This document shows, piece after piece, positions 4,166-5,412 of a stretch of DNA of 5,412 bases (position 1 is its first letter; every line of letters starts with the position of its first letter). This DNA comes from Flavobacterium sp. (GTDB lineage: Bacteria; Bacteroidota; Bacteroidia; Flavobacteriales; Flavobacteriaceae). Below the pieces are notes generated by a model, which made no database searches, was not told the DNA's origin, and was given only the letters and a program-made list of their open reading frames with translations. Made by a program: the position numbers and the translations under genes. The stretch is from the NCBI RefSeq assembly GCF_003525665.1, contig NZ_DQDX01000130.1, forward strand, positions 13,202 to 18,613. The letters run 5' to 3'.

Positions 4166-5412
4166 TTAAATCCCAGCAATAACTTTAATCTCGCCAATAA
4201 TTCTTTCAGCCAAATTATCTGCTAAATCTTGCGTAGCAGCTTCAGTATAAATTCTAATAATTGGTTCCGTGTTTGATTTTCTTAAATGTACCCAATTTTC
4301 GGCGAAGTCAATTTTTACACCATCAATTGTAGTAATATCTTCATTTTTATACTTTTCTGTCATGGCCACTAAAATTGCATCAACATCAATTTGTGGTGTT
4401 AATTCAATTTTATTTTTACTCATATAATATTGCGGATAACTTGCTCTCAGTTCGGCAACCGTTTTAGTTTGGTTTGCCAAATACGTCAAGAACAACGCAA
4501 CACCAACAATACTATCACGACCATAATGCGATTCTGGATAAATGATTCCGCCATTTCCTTCACCTCCAATTATTGCGTTTGTAGCTTTCATCAATTCTAC
4601 TACATTCACTTCGCCAACAGCACTTGCTTGGTAACTTCCGTTGTGTTTGTTGGTAATGTCACGCAATGCACGAGACGAACTCATGTTAGAAACCGTATTT
4701 CCTGGAGTTTTACTCAACACATAATCGGCAATCGCAACCAAAGTATATTCTTCACCAAACATTTCGCCATCGTTAGAAATAAACGCCAATCTATCAACAT
4801 CTGGATCAACTACAATTCCGAAATCTGCTTGTTCTTCTACTACCAATTTGCAAATATCTCCCAAATGTTCTTTCAAAGGTTCTGGGTTATGAGGAAAATG
4901 TCCGTTAGGTTCGCAGTATAATTTTACGCATTCCACACCCATTAATTCTAATAATTTTGGGATGATAATTCCACCTGAAGAATTCACAGCATCAACAACA
5001 ACCTTAAATTTCTTGGTTTTCACCAAATCGGCATCAACTAAAGGCAAATCCAAAACTTCATCAATATGAATATCCATATACGAATCGTTTACGGTAATTT
5101 CTCCCAACGAATCAACATCAACAAAATCAAATGCTTCACTTTCGGCAATTTCTAGAATCAACTCGCCTTCTTTTCCGCTAAGGAATTCACCTTTTGCATT
5201 CAGTAATTTCAAAGCATTCCATTGTTTCGGATTGTGTGAAGCAGTCAAAATAATTCCACCATCGGCCTTTTCCATCGGAACAGCAATTTCAACTGTTGGT
5301 GTTGTAGAAAGTCCTAAATCGATGACATCAATTCCTAATCCAAGCAACGTATTCATCACTAAATTATGAATCATTGGTCCAGAAATTCTCGCGTCTCTTC
5401 CTATAACAACCT
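4166..5412 (-). CDS. glmM: Phosphoglucosamine mutase GlmM, lacking N-terminus (5' end outside window)
   Basis: The frame stays open to the right edge, so the ATG at 5374 is internal. Visible are 414 codons of a protein usually near 450-465 residues. It belongs to the alpha-D-phosphohexomutase superfamily and most likely converts glucosamine-6-phosphate to glucosamine-1-phosphate for UDP-GlcNAc and peptidoglycan synthesis in the cytosol. Seen, in order: VVIGRDARISG at the edge; the phosphoserine loop TASHNP (Ser codon 5237-5239); the metal-binding loop DPDVDR (first Asp codon 4805-4807); the sugar-binding loop GGEGNGG (near 4547-4567); and the C-terminal phosphate-binding loop RKSNTEPIIRI. All four catalytic loops are intact. 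The sugar loop differs from GGEQSGH of E. coli GlmM and resembles the archaeal and Bacteroidota form, so phosphomannomutase or phosphoglucomutase activity is possible. GlmM is the usual assignment of this type in Flavobacteria. A terminator follows directly. Confidence 0.88.
   Translation of the reverse strand, partial: VVIGRDARISGPMIHNLVMNTLLGLGIDVIDLGLSTTPTVEIAVPMEKADGGIILTASHNPKQWNALKLLNAKGEFLSGKEGELILEIAESEAFDFVDVDSLGEITVNDSYMDIHIDEVLDLPLVDADLVKTKKFKVVVDAVNSSGGIIIPKLLELMGVECVKLYCEPNGHFPHNPEPLKEHLGDICKLVVEEQADFGIVVDPDVDRLAFISNDGEMFGEEYTLVAIADYVLSKTPGNTVSNMSSSRALRDITNKHNGSYQASAVGEVNVVELMKATNAIIGGEGNGGIIYPESHYGRDSIVGVALFLTYLANQTKTVAELRASYPQYYMSKNKIELTPQIDVDAILVAMTEKYKNEDITTIDGVKIDFAENWVHLRKSNTEPIIRIYTEAATQDLADNLAERIIGEIKVIAGI

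Noticed and set aside
4430..4921. Open frame of 163 codons on the + strand
   Set aside because: It lies antisense inside glmM, whose catalytic motifs are intact. Its translation is rich in Cys, Phe, Ile and Asn with no recognisable domain, as expected for a shadow frame.
1..5412. Search for CRISPR arrays, long direct repeats, IS ends, tRNA genes or a defence cluster
   Set aside because: No regularly spaced repeats, transposase motifs, tRNA-like clover sequence or defence gene families were seen by reading both strands.

Overview
This AT-rich window (roughly one third G+C) most likely comes from the chromosome of a Flavobacterium-like member of the Bacteroidota. The main reasons are the protein families and their local motifs (SelO ending in SCSS, and a phosphosugar mutase with a GEGNGG loop). 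A-rich translation starts without Shine-Dalgarno sequences and promoter octamers of the type TAnnTTTG point the same way. I see no mobile element, tRNA, rRNA, CRISPR array or phage gene. This looks like ordinary core or near-core chromosome.

Layout, left to right. Positions 1-897 (+) hold the C-terminal part of a SelO/YdiU protein adenylyltransferase, whose 5' part lies outside the window. After a 41-bp gap containing a run of ten T come two small + strand genes that overlap by ATGA: a DUF1801 protein (939-1301) and an AHSA1-type SRPBCC protein (1298-1705). They converge on a - strand lipoprotein of the S41 peptidase family (1755-3353). Next, also on the - strand, are a small two-helix membrane protein of unknown function starting at TTG (3491-3964) and the phosphoglucosamine mutase glmM (4166 to beyond 5412). 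The 5' end of glmM runs off the right edge.

Control signals. The clearest is the junction between glmM and the small membrane gene. A rho-independent terminator (4099-4132, - strand) ends glmM, and a good Bacteroidota-type promoter (4069-4101, - strand) overlaps its T-tract, so the small membrane gene is probably transcribed alone with a leader of about 100 nt. The same octamer, TATATTTG, lies just upstream of the S41 lipoprotein. A weaker promoter candidate precedes the DUF1801 gene, and there the T10 run sits inside the promoter spacer.

Functional picture. SelO acts in redox-linked protein AMPylation, GlmM feeds UDP-GlcNAc and peptidoglycan synthesis, and the S41 protein is an envelope protease. 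DUF1801 and AHSA1 proteins are small cytosolic proteins, often of unknown ligand. The genes do not form one pathway. I found no evidence of a new multi-gene system. The best leads are the cysteine arrangement in SelO, the tricorn-like rather than Ctp-like active site and hydrophobic insert of the S41 protein, and the overlapping terminator and promoter.
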